Assembly (NCBI RefSeq): GCF_000410515.1
Contig: NC_021500.1
Location: forward strand, 1,178,001-1,242,000
From: Enterobacter sp. R4-368
Lineage (GTDB): Bacteria; Pseudomonadota; Gammaproteobacteria; Enterobacterales; Enterobacteriaceae
Direction of reading: 5' to 3'
DNA: 64,000 nucleotides
Below, one piece after another: positions 14,346-22,622 of the stretch (its first letter is position 1; each line of letters begins with the position of its first letter). The position numbers were made by a program, and so were the translations under genes. The notes under the pieces are model-generated. The model had not been told where the DNA came from. It was given only the letters and a program-made list of their open reading frames with translations, and searched no databases.

Positions 14346-15545
14346 TTAATTAAAAACTTTTACCGATGGCAGCACTTTCCCCTGGCAATCAAATAACGCC
14401 TGGTTTTCGCGGGCATTTCCCTCTTTCCACTGGTCGTTGATATATTTCATCCCCGCTTGCGTAGCCCAGGTATTTCCGGGAACGGCAATCCAGGTCGGTT
14501 CCCAATAAAAAATACCCTTGCCGCGATGGCCCTGAACATTCATTACCGACTGCATTAAATCGTGGATATAGTCATATTGCCCCTGCACGGTGCCGGGGTA
14601 GCCGCCCTCTTTTTCTTCTTTCGCCTGGAAGCTGTTTTCCGCGTTATCACAGTTCGCCAGCGTATAGCCGTAGGCCGCTTCCACCACAATCACATCTTTG
14701 TTGTAGCGCTTGCTGATGTCGTCCATATTGGCCTGCAATGCGCTGATTGGCCCGTTCCAGTAGGTGTACATAGAGAGGCCAATGACATCGAACGGCACGT
14801 TGCGTTTGGTGATTTCATCAAACCACCAGCGGAAGGTATCGTTCTTGGTGCCTTCCGCCAGATGCAGCATGATTTTCACCTGTTCGCCGTTCTTCAGGTT
14901 CTCTTTCAGGCCGTCAATAGCGGAATTCAGCAACCCCGCCAGCCGGTCAAACTCACCGCCGCCCTGCCCCCAGCTTTTGCCTTCCGGCCACAGCATGCCG
15001 CCGTTGATCTCATTGCCGATTTGCACCATATCCGGCAGCACGCCCTCCTGCTTAAAGCGGGCGATGGTGTCGCGGGTATAGTCATGGATTACCGTTTTCA
15101 GTTGCGGGTAATCCATTTTTTCCCAGGCTTTCGGTTTGTATTGCTTGCCCGGATCGGTCCAGAAATCGCTGTAGTGGAAATCGAGCAGCAGTTTCATGCC
15201 CTGCGCTTTCACCCGCTTCGCCAGCGCCAGCGTGCTGGCTAAATCGTTGTTACCGCCGCCATAGGCCTGGCCTTGCGCATCTTTCGGGTCCACCCACAAC
15301 CGCAAGCGCACATAGTTGACGCCGTTGGCTTTCAGAATGGCGATCGCATCCTGCGGCTGGTTATTTTCGTTATAAAACTTCGCCCCGTGTTTCTCGGCGT
15401 CGAGCAGCGTTGAAATATCCGCGCCTTTGATGAAATCGGCGGGCATGCCGCTAAAAGGACGCGTCTTTAACGCGTCGGCGGCAAAGGTGCTGGCGGACAA
15501 ACTACCAAGACAGACAGCAAGCAGAGCGGGTGCAAATCTTTTCAT
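14346..15545 (-). CDS. ganA: GH53 endo-beta-1,4-galactanase (secreted)
   Basis: The 399-residue protein has a signal peptide (MKRFAPALLAVCLGSLSAST, cleavage after FAA near residue 23) and a family 53 hydrolase domain. The catalytic acid/base is Glu179 in QIGNEINGG and the nucleophile is Glu289 in VVEAAYG. It cuts arabinogalactan I or pectic galactan side chains into galacto-oligosaccharides in the periplasm or outside the cell. Its start is only four bases from the end of the preceding permease gene, showing operon membership. Having the polymer-cutting enzyme in the same operon as the transporter supports use of plant cell-wall galactan. Confidence 0.92.
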   Translation of the reverse strand: MKRFAPALLAVCLGSLSASTFAADALKTRPFSGMPADFIKGADISTLLDAEKHGAKFYNENNQPQDAIAILKANGVNYVRLRLWVDPKDAQGQAYGGGNNDLASTLALAKRVKAQGMKLLLDFHYSDFWTDPGKQYKPKAWEKMDYPQLKTVIHDYTRDTIARFKQEGVLPDMVQIGNEINGGMLWPEGKSWGQGGGEFDRLAGLLNSAIDGLKENLKNGEQVKIMLHLAEGTKNDTFRWWFDEITKRNVPFDVIGLSMYTYWNGPISALQANMDDISKRYNKDVIVVEAAYGYTLANCDNAENSFQAKEEKEGGYPGTVQGQYDYIHDLMQSVMNVQGHRGKGIFYWEPTWIAVPGNTWATQAGMKYINDQWKEGNARENQALFDCQGKVLPSVKVFN

Positions 15546-15549
15546 GTGG

Positions 15550-16401
15550 TTATCCTTTGGTGCTGCCGGAGGTCAGGCCGGAGACGAAGTATTTTTGCAG
15601 TGCCAGATAAAGAATGGCCACCGGAACGGCGATCAAGACCGCGCCCGCCGCGTAGGTGGTGTAACTGGCGCCCATTTTTTGCGCCACCAGGTTGTAAAGC
15701 CCAATCGGCAGCGTGTATTTGTCCGGGGTACGCAGAATAGTGCTGGAGAGAATGAAATCCCCCAGCGGCCCGGTGAAAGAGAACAGTGCCACTACGGCCA
15801 CAATCGGTTTCGACAGCGGCATGATGATCTCAATAAAAATGCGAAAGTTACTCGCGCCGTCCATGCGTGCGGACTCATCCAGGTCACGCGGAATGGCATC
15901 GAGATAGCCTTTCATCAGATAGGTGTTCATCGGGATCATTCCGGCGACATAAATCAGCACCAGCGCCATATGGCTGTTGATTAAGCCCAACAGTTGCGAC
16001 AGCACAAAAATGGCAATCAGCGCCGAAAACTGCGGGATCATCTGCAGCAGCAAAAACAGCATCAACCCGTTCTGCCGCCCTTTAAACCGAAAGCGGGAAA
16101 AGGCGTAGGCGGTGAAACTGACGCTGATTAAGGTCAGCACCATCGTCAGCAGGCTGATCTTCATTGAGTTCCAGTACCAGGTCAGGTAATTGACCTGGCC
16201 ATTAAACAGATCGGCGTAGTGCTGAAACGAAAGATTTTCCGGAATTATCGAGGTGCTGAGCAGGCTGTTACCTGCGTTCAGCGACGCGCCAATCGTCCAC
16301 ACCAGCGGGTAGATAATCATCAGCGAGACCAGCGCGATAACCAGCCAGGAGAGCGTCAGGCGGATCCACTTCTCGCGGCGGATACTTTGTGATTGAGCCA
16401 T
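15550..16401 (-). CDS. ganG: MalG-type ABC permease for galacto-oligosaccharides
   Basis: The 283-residue inner-membrane protein has about six transmembrane helices. Its EAA loop reads ESARMDGASNFRIFIEIIMP, where the ATPase docks. It is the MalG-type partner of the larger permease encoded ten bases upstream. The start at 16401 (MAQSQSIRREK) has AGGGAAG in front; the frame continues upstream into the preceding gene, but that part is not permease-like. The C-terminus (YFVSGLTSGSTKG) is typical of MalG relatives. Confidence 0.88.
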   Translation of the reverse strand: MAQSQSIRREKWIRLTLSWLVIALVSLMIIYPLVWTIGASLNAGNSLLSTSIIPENLSFQHYADLFNGQVNYLTWYWNSMKISLLTMVLTLISVSFTAYAFSRFRFKGRQNGLMLFLLLQMIPQFSALIAIFVLSQLLGLINSHMALVLIYVAGMIPMNTYLMKGYLDAIPRDLDESARMDGASNFRIFIEIIMPLSKPIVAVVALFSFTGPLGDFILSSTILRTPDKYTLPIGLYNLVAQKMGASYTTYAAGAVLIAVPVAILYLALQKYFVSGLTSGSTKG

Positions 16402-16411
16402 TTTTCTTCCC

Positions 16412-17719
16412 TTATGCCATGTCGTCGTTTTTAAAGGATTTGGTCGCGCGGAACTGCCACAGCGCCAGACCGACGACAAAAATCGACAGCAAAATGGTGA
16501 TGGTCGCCGCAATCGCGTACTGCGAGGAGGACATCGTCAGCTTGTAAATCCACGACACCAGGATATCCGTCCCACCCGCGTTCGCCCCCGCAACTGCCGG
16601 GCCGCCGTTGTTAAACAGATAGATGATGTTGAAGTTGTTAAAGTTGAAGGTGTACTGGGTAATGATGATCGGCGCAATCGAGTACAGCACCAGCGGCAGC
16701 GTAATGGTGCGCAGCCGCGTCCAGGTGCCCGCGCCATCCATCTTCGCCGCTTCGTACAGATCGTCCGGGATAGCCTGCAACACGCCGGTCGTCATGGCGA
16801 AAACAAACGGGAAACCGAGCCAGGTTTGCATCATGATCAACGCCGTTTTGGTCCAGAACGGATCCGTCAGCCACGCTTTCGGCGCAATGCCGAAGAACGC
16901 GAGAATGGCATTGTTAATCACGCCAAACGAGTCGTTAAACATCCCGGCGAACACCAGAATGGTGACAAACCCAGGCACCGCCCACGGCAGGATAAAAATG
17001 GTGCGTACCAGCGGCTTAAAGCGCAGATCTTTCTGGTTCACCAGTATTGCCAGCAGTACGCCAACGGAACACTGCAACGTGGTGGCCAGCAGCGTCCAGA
17101 CCACCGTCCATTGCAGCACATCCAGGAAGGTCGAACGCCAGATCGACAAGGTAAAGATGTTGACGAAGTTCTTTAACCCTACCCAGTCCACCAGCCTGGC
17201 CGGCGGCGTGTGGTAAAGGTTGTAGTTAGTGAAGGCGATGGCGAAACCGAAGAGGATCGGGAAAATCACCACGAACACCAGCAGAATAAAGCCTGGCGTG
17301 ATCATCAGGTACGGGAAGCCGTCGCTGAGTAACAACTGGTACTGCTTGCGTACGCTGTTGAGCGGCTTTCCTGCGTCGCGTTTTTTACCGTTTACCCACG
17401 CATCGCGCAGCGAGAGGTAATAGACCATCACGCCAAAGGCGATGATCAGTACGCTGATAATCCCTTCCGCCAGCAAGAAAATGGAGTTGTCACGCGGGAC
17501 TTCCTCGCCAAGCGTGTATAACCCCCACAATCCTTCGCGCAGAAAATCGTAAAAAATGCCCATAAAGCTGCTAAGCAGCACCAGGAAGATAAGGCCCTTT
17601 AACCACTGGCGGTGATAAAACTGACCAAAACCCGGCACAACGGCCAGCAGCAGCCCGCACCACGCATGCCGCCCTGCGCCATGCGTTTTGGCAAAATTTT
17701 CGCTGGGACTGATAATCAC
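16412..17719 (-). CDS. ganF: MalF-type ABC permease for galacto-oligosaccharides
   Basis: The 435-residue inner-membrane permease has an extended N-terminal membrane region (GLLLAVVPGFGQFYHRQWLK), as in MalF relatives. The conserved EAA loop is EAAKMDGAGTWTRLRTITLP near residue 355. It pairs with the MalG-type protein to form the pore. A 22-base stem-loop lies between this gene and the binding-protein gene, which should let the binding protein be made in excess. Confidence 0.88.
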   Translation of the reverse strand: MIISPSENFAKTHGAGRHAWCGLLLAVVPGFGQFYHRQWLKGLIFLVLLSSFMGIFYDFLREGLWGLYTLGEEVPRDNSIFLLAEGIISVLIIAFGVMVYYLSLRDAWVNGKKRDAGKPLNSVRKQYQLLLSDGFPYLMITPGFILLVFVVIFPILFGFAIAFTNYNLYHTPPARLVDWVGLKNFVNIFTLSIWRSTFLDVLQWTVVWTLLATTLQCSVGVLLAILVNQKDLRFKPLVRTIFILPWAVPGFVTILVFAGMFNDSFGVINNAILAFFGIAPKAWLTDPFWTKTALIMMQTWLGFPFVFAMTTGVLQAIPDDLYEAAKMDGAGTWTRLRTITLPLVLYSIAPIIITQYTFNFNNFNIIYLFNNGGPAVAGANAGGTDILVSWIYKLTMSSSQYAIAATITILLSIFVVGLALWQFRATKSFKNDDMA

Positions 17720-17737
17720 GTACGACTCCTTTTCAAC

Positions 17738-17759
17738 AACGGGAGGTGCCCCTCCCGTT
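17738..17759 (-). promoter_or_regulatory. intercistronic stem-loop between binding-protein and permease genes
   Basis: AACGGGAGG pairs exactly with CCTCCCGTT around a four-base loop. No T-run follows. Such stem-loops between binding-protein and permease genes (malE-malF and similar operons) usually protect the upstream message, raising binding-protein levels over permeases. Confidence 0.65.
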
Positions 17760-17775
17760 TCGCAACAACACGCGG

Positions 17776-19011
17776 TTACTGGTTACTGGCCTGCATCGCT
17801 TCAACTTGCATATGGATCTGTTTGGTGGCTGCATCGAGCGCCGCCTGCGGTTCCTGTTTGCCGGTCAGGCTCAGCTCCAGCGCGGCGTTCGCCGGGCCCC
17901 ACACTTCGCCCATCTCCGGAATGCCCGGCATTGCCGTCGCGCGCGCCGCCTGTACCGCCACAGCGCTGGCTTTTTCGTCGTTTTTGATAACCGGATCGTC
18001 AATCATCGCTTTCTGCGCCGGGATTTCACGCGTGGCGATATAGCGCGTTTTCACGTACTGCGGCTGGTTGATAAATTCGATGAATTGCTGGGCGAGCTTT
18101 TTGTCTTTGCTCCAGGTCGAAACGACATAGCCTTTCACACCGAGGAAGGAACTCATCGGTTTGCCGTCTGGTAAGTTTGGCAGCGGCGCAACGCCGTAAT
18201 TGATCCCCGCCGCTTCATACGGCTGGAACGCCCATGGGCCATTGATTACCGCTGCGGCTTTTTTCTCGGTAAACAGTGAATCGATGGCGTTCAGGCCGTT
18301 ATCGCCGAGGATGCCGGAGGGAAATACGCCTTCGGCATAGAATTTTTTCAGGAAGGTGACGGCTTCCACCGCGCCCGGTTTATTGAGGCCAATATCCTGC
18401 GGGTTGAAGCCGCCTTTATCATTTTTACCAAACAGGTAGCCGCCTTCCGGCCCGATCGCGCCCCAGCTGTAATAAACCTGGTCAAACTTGGCCAGCAGCC
18501 CGTATTTGTCCTGTGCGCGCTGTTTTTTCGAATAGTCGAGCCACTCCGGCAGGCTTTGCAGCGGCTTATCAATCAGTTCCTTGTTATAGATAAGCACGAG
18601 GGTTTCCACCGCTTTCGGCACACCATACAGCGTGTTATCCAGACGAAAGGCATTGATCGAGGCTGGCGTAAAGGCGTCAACTTTTTCTTTATCCAGATTC
18701 AGGGGGGTCAGCAACCCTTGCACCACCGCGCCACCCAGTTGATCATTAGGAATGACCAGCACATCCGGGCCAATGCCGGCCGGGCCATCGAGGCGTAATT
18801 TCTCCAGCTGCTGCGCGTAGGGCATCTCCTGCACATTAACTTTGACGTCGTACTTTTGTTCGAAATCTTTTACGGCGTCCTGAATGCCGACCGACTTTTT
18901 GATGTCTTCCCAGACATTAAGCTGCTGAGTGGCGGCGTGCGCCGACAGGCTAACCGTCTGGCCAACGGCGAGTGCAGAGAGGATCAGTGCAGTAAGTGTG
19001 TTCTTTTTCAT
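17776..19011 (-). CDS. ganE: MalE-type galacto-oligosaccharide-binding protein
   Basis: The 411-residue periplasmic protein has a signal peptide (MKKNTLTALILSALAVGQTV, cleavage after AHA near residue 28). Its sugar-binding fold is that of MalE and the CycB/GanO group: QLNVWEDIKKSVGIQDAVKD, later YGVPKAVETLVLIYNKELI and INGPWAFQPYEAAGINYG. It captures galacto-oligosaccharides for the permease pair. The start at 19011 has GAGGT before it. It is the first gene of the six-gene galactan operon and is divergent from the ATPase gene, with operator-like repeats in between. Confidence 0.88.
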   Translation of the reverse strand: MKKNTLTALILSALAVGQTVSLSAHAATQQLNVWEDIKKSVGIQDAVKDFEQKYDVKVNVQEMPYAQQLEKLRLDGPAGIGPDVLVIPNDQLGGAVVQGLLTPLNLDKEKVDAFTPASINAFRLDNTLYGVPKAVETLVLIYNKELIDKPLQSLPEWLDYSKKQRAQDKYGLLAKFDQVYYSWGAIGPEGGYLFGKNDKGGFNPQDIGLNKPGAVEAVTFLKKFYAEGVFPSGILGDNGLNAIDSLFTEKKAAAVINGPWAFQPYEAAGINYGVAPLPNLPDGKPMSSFLGVKGYVVSTWSKDKKLAQQFIEFINQPQYVKTRYIATREIPAQKAMIDDPVIKNDEKASAVAVQAARATAMPGIPEMGEVWGPANAALELSLTGKQEPQAALDAATKQIHMQVEAMQASNQ

Positions 19012-19182
19012 TATCAACCTCATGTCAAGGTATAACAATTTTGTGGTTTTTATGGCGCAGCATCAGGATACCTTTTAAACAAACCACCTGATATTGCAGG
19101 GTTTAAGACGTATTCACCCGCCTTATTGAATTTGTTATACGCTACGCTTTAACAATTAATAAAACGAGCATAAACGGTGAGT

Positions 19183-19202
19183 TATGTGACCGGCATTACA
19201 GA
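19183..19202. promoter_or_regulatory. CRP-like binding site
   Basis: TGTGA at 19185-19189, six bases, then TTACA at 19196-19200: one mismatch from the TGTGA-N6-TCACA consensus. It sits in the divergent galactan promoter region, where catabolite control is expected. Confidence 0.5.
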
Positions 19203-19287
19203 AATGAAAATTCGATATAGGGCGCAAAAACACTGGAAGTTATAGTCATAGCAAGATTTTTCGCCGTTACGCAGCAACGCCAGATGA

Positions 19288-19305
19288 TTGTTATACGTAA
19301 TACAA
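19288..19305. promoter_or_regulatory. candidate operator for the galactan repressor
   Basis: TTGTTATACGTAATACAA: the two nine-base halves match as an inverted repeat at seven of nine positions around a central CG step. It lies about 60 bases before the ATPase start. The right half recurs as GTAATACAA at 10358-10366, in front of the porin gene. Confidence 0.55.
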
Positions 19306-19363
19306 AAACACTCAGCGCACGGCATAAACGGTAAATAACGGCTACTACATTCGGGGAACGTTG

Positions 19364-20494
19364 ATGTCCAATATACGACTGAGGAATGTCACCAAACGGT
19401 TTGGCGACACGGTGACGCTGAACAATGTCAATTTGTCGATTGATGATGGCGAATTCGCGGTATTTGTCGGCCCTTCCGGCTGCGGTAAATCCACCATGCT
19501 GCGCATGATTGCCGGTCTGGAAGAAGTCAGCGAAGGCGAAGTGTTGATTGGCGATGAAGTGATGAACGATGTCGCGCCGGCACATCGCGGCGTGTCGATG
19601 GTGTTTCAGTCTTACGCGCTCTATCCGCATATGACCGTGGCGGAAAATATGGGCTACGGGCTGAAAGTGAACAAAGTGCCGAAAGAGGAGATCCGCCGCC
19701 AGGTGGAGATGGTGGCGAAAACCCTGCAACTTAGCCATCTGCTGGACCGAAAACCGAAACAGCTCTCCGGCGGCCAGCGCCAGCGCGTCGCCATTGGCCG
19801 CGCGATTGTGCGTAACCCGCGTGTGTTTATGTTCGACGAGCCGCTCTCAAACCTCGATGCCGAACTGCGCGTCGAGATGCGCCTGCACATTGCGCGCCTG
19901 CACCAGGAGCTGAAAACCACCATGGTGTATGTCACGCACGATCAGGTGGAAGCAATGACGCTGGCGGATAAAATCGTGGTGATGAACGACGGCAATGTCG
20001 AGCAGATGGGCTCGCCGATGTCGCTCTACTACAATCCGAAAAACAAGTTTGTCGCCGGGTTTATTGGCTCGCCGAAGATGAATTTCCTGCCCGCAACGGT
20101 TAAAGCCTGGCAACCCGGCGAAGTGACTATCACGCTGGCGCAGGGGCATCAATTAACGCTCGGTATCGACACCTCGCGGCTGGAGCCCGGTGCGTCGATC
20201 ACGCTCGGCATTCGTCCGGAGCATCTCTCCACGGATGTCACGCGTGGTACGCCGCTGGAATTTCAGTGTGAAGTGGTGGAACGGCTGGGTAATAACACCT
20301 ACCTGTTTGGTCAGTGTTACGGCCATGACAACATAAAAATTCTGCTGCCGGGGGATGTCCATTTCCGCCCGTGGCAGAAAATTACCCTCGCCTTTGATAG
20401 CCGCCACTGCATGATTTTCGACGATCGGGATTTGCGCGTCAGCGCCGATATTCCGGTGCCAAACCCGGACTCCCCGGACGGCCCGATCAATTGA
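19364..20494 (+). CDS. ganK: MalK/MsmX-type ATPase of the galactan ABC transporter
   Basis: The 376-residue cytoplasmic ATPase has Walker A GPSGCGKST, a Q-loop at VFQSYALYPHMT, the signature LSGGQRQRVAIGRA and Walker B VFMFDEPLSNLDAE. Its C-terminal TOBE domain is of the MalK kind. It powers the permease pair encoded on the other side of the divergent promoter. A TTG lies directly in front of the ATG at 19364. The ATG start is preferred, with GGGGAAC upstream. MsmX-type ATPases can serve several sugar transporters, so its partners may not be limited to this locus. Confidence 0.88.
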   Translation: MSNIRLRNVTKRFGDTVTLNNVNLSIDDGEFAVFVGPSGCGKSTMLRMIAGLEEVSEGEVLIGDEVMNDVAPAHRGVSMVFQSYALYPHMTVAENMGYGLKVNKVPKEEIRRQVEMVAKTLQLSHLLDRKPKQLSGGQRQRVAIGRAIVRNPRVFMFDEPLSNLDAELRVEMRLHIARLHQELKTTMVYVTHDQVEAMTLADKIVVMNDGNVEQMGSPMSLYYNPKNKFVAGFIGSPKMNFLPATVKAWQPGEVTITLAQGHQLTLGIDTSRLEPGASITLGIRPEHLSTDVTRGTPLEFQCEVVERLGNNTYLFGQCYGHDNIKILLPGDVHFRPWQKITLAFDSRHCMIFDDRDLRVSADIPVPNPDSPDGPIN

Positions 20495-20602
20495 TTTTCA
20501 CTCATCAAGGATAAGTGCTGCTCCGTTTTGCGTGTTTTTCATCAGATAGGCTTTGACTACCCTTATCTGCATCGACACCAAAAACACATTAACGGAGCCA
20601 TG

Positions 20603-21616
20603 ATGAAAGCTATCGCTATTACCCGCGCCGCGCAAAACGGCAGTAATCTGGATTTTCTTACCGACATTGAACTGCCGCAACCGACCGCCAGCGGCCACGA
20701 CTTACTGGTGGAAGTGAAAGCCGTTTCCGTCAACCCGGTGGACACCAAAGTGCGCGCCGGTTTTAACGCCGATACTCCGCGCGTGCTGGGCTGGGATGCC
20801 GTTGGCGTGGTGACTGCCGTGGGGGAAGCGGTAACGTTATTCCAGCCGGGCGATGAAGTGTGGTACGCCGGCGCGTTGACCCGCCCCGGCAGCAACAGTG
20901 AATTCCAGTTGGTGGACGAACGCATTGCGGCGCGCAAACCGAAAACGCTGGATAACGCTGCCGCCGCCGCGCTGCCCTTAACCGCCATTACCGCCTGGGA
21001 GTTATTGTTCGACCGTCTTGGCATCAAAGAGGGCGGCAACGAAAATGATGTGCTGCTGATTGTTGGCGCGGCGGGCGGCGTAGGCTCGATCATGACACAG
21101 CTGGCTCGTAAGCTAACGCGCTTAACGGTCATTGGTACGGCATCTCGCCCCGCCAGCCAGCAGTGGGTAAAAGAGCTGGGTGCGCATTATGTGATTGACC
21201 ACAGCAAACCGCTGACCGAAGAGCTGGCGCGCATTGGCATCAAACAGGTTTCACACGTCGCCAGCCTCAATAATACCGAAGAGCATTATCAGCAGCTGAT
21301 TAACGCCCTGAAACCGCAGGGTAAACTGGCGCTGATTGACGATCCGCACAGCCTGGACGCGATGCCGCTGAAGGTGAAAAGCATTTCGCTGCACTGGGAG
21401 TTTATGTTTACCCGCTCAATGTTCACCACTGACGATATGATTGCCCAGCATCAGTTGCTTTCACGCGTGGCGCAGTTGATCGATGAAGGCGTGTTAAAAA
21501 CCACGCTTGGCGAGCACTTTGGCACCATCAATGCCGTGAATCTGCGCAAAGCCCATGCGCTGCTGGAAAGCCAGCGGGCGGTGGGAAAAATCGTGCTGGA
21601 AGGGTTTGCGGGCTGA
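20603..21616 (+). CDS. MDR-superfamily zinc-independent quinone oxidoreductase-like enzyme
   Basis: About 338 residues of medium-chain dehydrogenase/reductase type. An N-terminal GroES-like domain (HDLLVEVKAVSVNPVDTKVR) is followed by a Rossmann domain with the NADPH motif VGAAGGVGSIMTQLA. The cysteine zinc ligands of alcohol dehydrogenases are missing, so it belongs with the quinone oxidoreductases despite the common database name 'zinc-binding'. Two ATGs lie back to back at 20600 and 20603; GGAG spacing favours the second. It follows the galactan ATPase by about 110 bases without a clear terminator between. The substrate is unknown. Confidence 0.8.
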   Translation: MKAIAITRAAQNGSNLDFLTDIELPQPTASGHDLLVEVKAVSVNPVDTKVRAGFNADTPRVLGWDAVGVVTAVGEAVTLFQPGDEVWYAGALTRPGSNSEFQLVDERIAARKPKTLDNAAAAALPLTAITAWELLFDRLGIKEGGNENDVLLIVGAAGGVGSIMTQLARKLTRLTVIGTASRPASQQWVKELGAHYVIDHSKPLTEELARIGIKQVSHVASLNNTEEHYQQLINALKPQGKLALIDDPHSLDAMPLKVKSISLHWEFMFTRSMFTTDDMIAQHQLLSRVAQLIDEGVLKTTLGEHFGTINAVNLRKAHALLESQRAVGKIVLEGFAG

Positions 21617-21646
21617 CGATTAGCCAGGATTATTCTTAAAGGTTAC

Positions 21647-21677
21647 AAGCGGATAGCGAAAATCGCCGTCCGCTTTT
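21647..21677 (+). terminator. intrinsic terminator after the oxidoreductase gene
   Basis: AAGCGGA at 21647-21653 pairs with TCCGCTT at 21669-21675, with an inner GCG/CGC pair, followed by TTTT. It ends the plus-strand transcript 30 bases after the stop. Confidence 0.75.
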
Positions 21678-21814
21678 CCTGCTCTGCCCTGGGTTTGCTT
21701 ACACTTTTTACCAAAGCGTTATTTTTTCGTAGTTGCTCCACTGTCCGTTAACGGCAATGATGGCGTGCTATTTATGCAACCGCGTGAAATGTATAAGAAC
21801 AACCTGGAGAGAGT

Positions 21815-22150
21815 ATGAGTAAAACAAAAATGATGCTTCTGGGCGCGCTGTTGGCAACCGCCTCGACGGCCTTTGCCGCACCGCAAACCGCTACACCAGG
21901 CGCTACCGGGCCGCAATCTTACGAAATTAATGAGTTTGTCGCCGACTTTACGAAATTCACCATTGGCGACACCGTACCAGAAATGTACCGCAGCGAAGAG
22001 TACAACATCAAACAGTGGCAACTGCGTAACCTGCCAGCCCCCGAAGCCGGTAGCCACTGGACCTATATGGGCGGCAACTATGTGCTTATCACCGATGCCG
22101 AAGGCAAAATCCTCAAAGCCTATAACGGCGACATTTTTTACCATCGCTAA
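21815..22150 (+). CDS. rcnB: RcnB-type periplasmic nickel/cobalt homeostasis protein
   Basis: The 111-residue protein has a signal peptide (MSKTKMMLLGALLATAST, cleavage after FAA near residue 22). Its body closely matches E. coli RcnB: FTIGDTVPEMYRSEEYNIKQ and later WTYMGGNYVLITD, ending DIFYHR. RcnB works in the periplasm and tunes nickel and cobalt levels together with the RcnA efflux pump. Here neither rcnA nor its repressor rcnR is adjacent: the neighbours are an MDR enzyme and a GNAT enzyme. A good GGAGAG ribosome site precedes the ATG. Confidence 0.9.
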   Translation: MSKTKMMLLGALLATASTAFAAPQTATPGATGPQSYEINEFVADFTKFTIGDTVPEMYRSEEYNIKQWQLRNLPAPEAGSHWTYMGGNYVLITDAEGKILKAYNGDIFYHR

Positions 22151-22162
22151 ACCAGGAGCTGA

Positions 22163-22588
22163 ATGATTATTCGCCGCTGGCAGGAAAGTGACAGACCGTT
22201 TTTACGCACTCTTTTTTTACACGCCCGCAAAGAAAGCTGGCACTGGCTTGATGGCAGCGACTGGCGGCTGGAAGATTTTGACGCCGCCACGCTCGATGAA
22301 ACCATCTGGGTCGCCGAAGAAGAGGGCCACCGGCTGGGGTTCGCCTCGGTGTACGAAAACGACAATTTCCTGCACAACCTGTTTGTCGACCCGGCCTTTC
22401 AGGGCAAAGGCGTCGGCAGCGCTCTGCTCAAACATGCGCAATCCACCTTTACCGGCACTGGCGCACTGAAATGCCTGCTGCATAACAAAGCCGCACTGGC
22501 GTTTTATCAGCACCATGGCTGGCATATCGAAGCACAGGGCGTTTCGCCGGAAGGGGATTACGTGCTGATGCACTATCTGAAGAAGTAA
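22163..22588 (+). CDS. GNAT-family N-acetyltransferase
   Basis: This 141-residue protein shows the GNAT fold. Strand beta4 LHNLFVDPAFQGKGVGSALL carries the acetyl-CoA pyrophosphate-binding motif (Q-G-K-G-V-G-S), and NKAALAFYQHHGWH is the helix-strand unit near the C-terminus. It transfers an acetyl group from acetyl-CoA to an amine that cannot be told from sequence. It starts 12 bases after rcnB with AGGAGCTG before the ATG, so the two are probably co-transcribed. Confidence 0.82.
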   Translation: MIIRRWQESDRPFLRTLFLHARKESWHWLDGSDWRLEDFDAATLDETIWVAEEEGHRLGFASVYENDNFLHNLFVDPAFQGKGVGSALLKHAQSTFTGTGALKCLLHNKAALAFYQHHGWHIEAQGVSPEGDYVLMHYLKK

Positions 22589-22591
22589 AAA

Positions 22592-22615
22592 AACCTCTCC
22601 CGAACGGGAGAGGTT
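22592..22615 (-). terminator. intrinsic terminator between mrp and the GNAT gene
   Basis: AACCTCTCCCG pairs exactly with CGGGAGAGGTT around AA. On the minus strand a run of seven T residues follows, serving mrp. It lies only a few bases after the convergent GNAT stop and may act for both. Confidence 0.85.
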
Positions 22616-22622
22616 GACGGAT

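Larger units (their letters stand above)
19012..19363. promoter_or_regulatory. divergent control region of the galactan operon and ATPase gene
   Basis: About 350 bases without a gene. The nine-base half-site TTGTTATAC occurs three times: as GTATAACAA at 19030-19038 (minus orientation), at 19132-19140, and at 19288-19296. The last lies in an 18-base imperfect palindrome TTGTTATACGTAATACAA (19288-19305) with a central CG, as in LacI-family operators. A CRP-like site lies at 19183-19202. Binding by the LacI-type repressor encoded at 9043-10116 is a reasonable inference. Confidence 0.6.
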
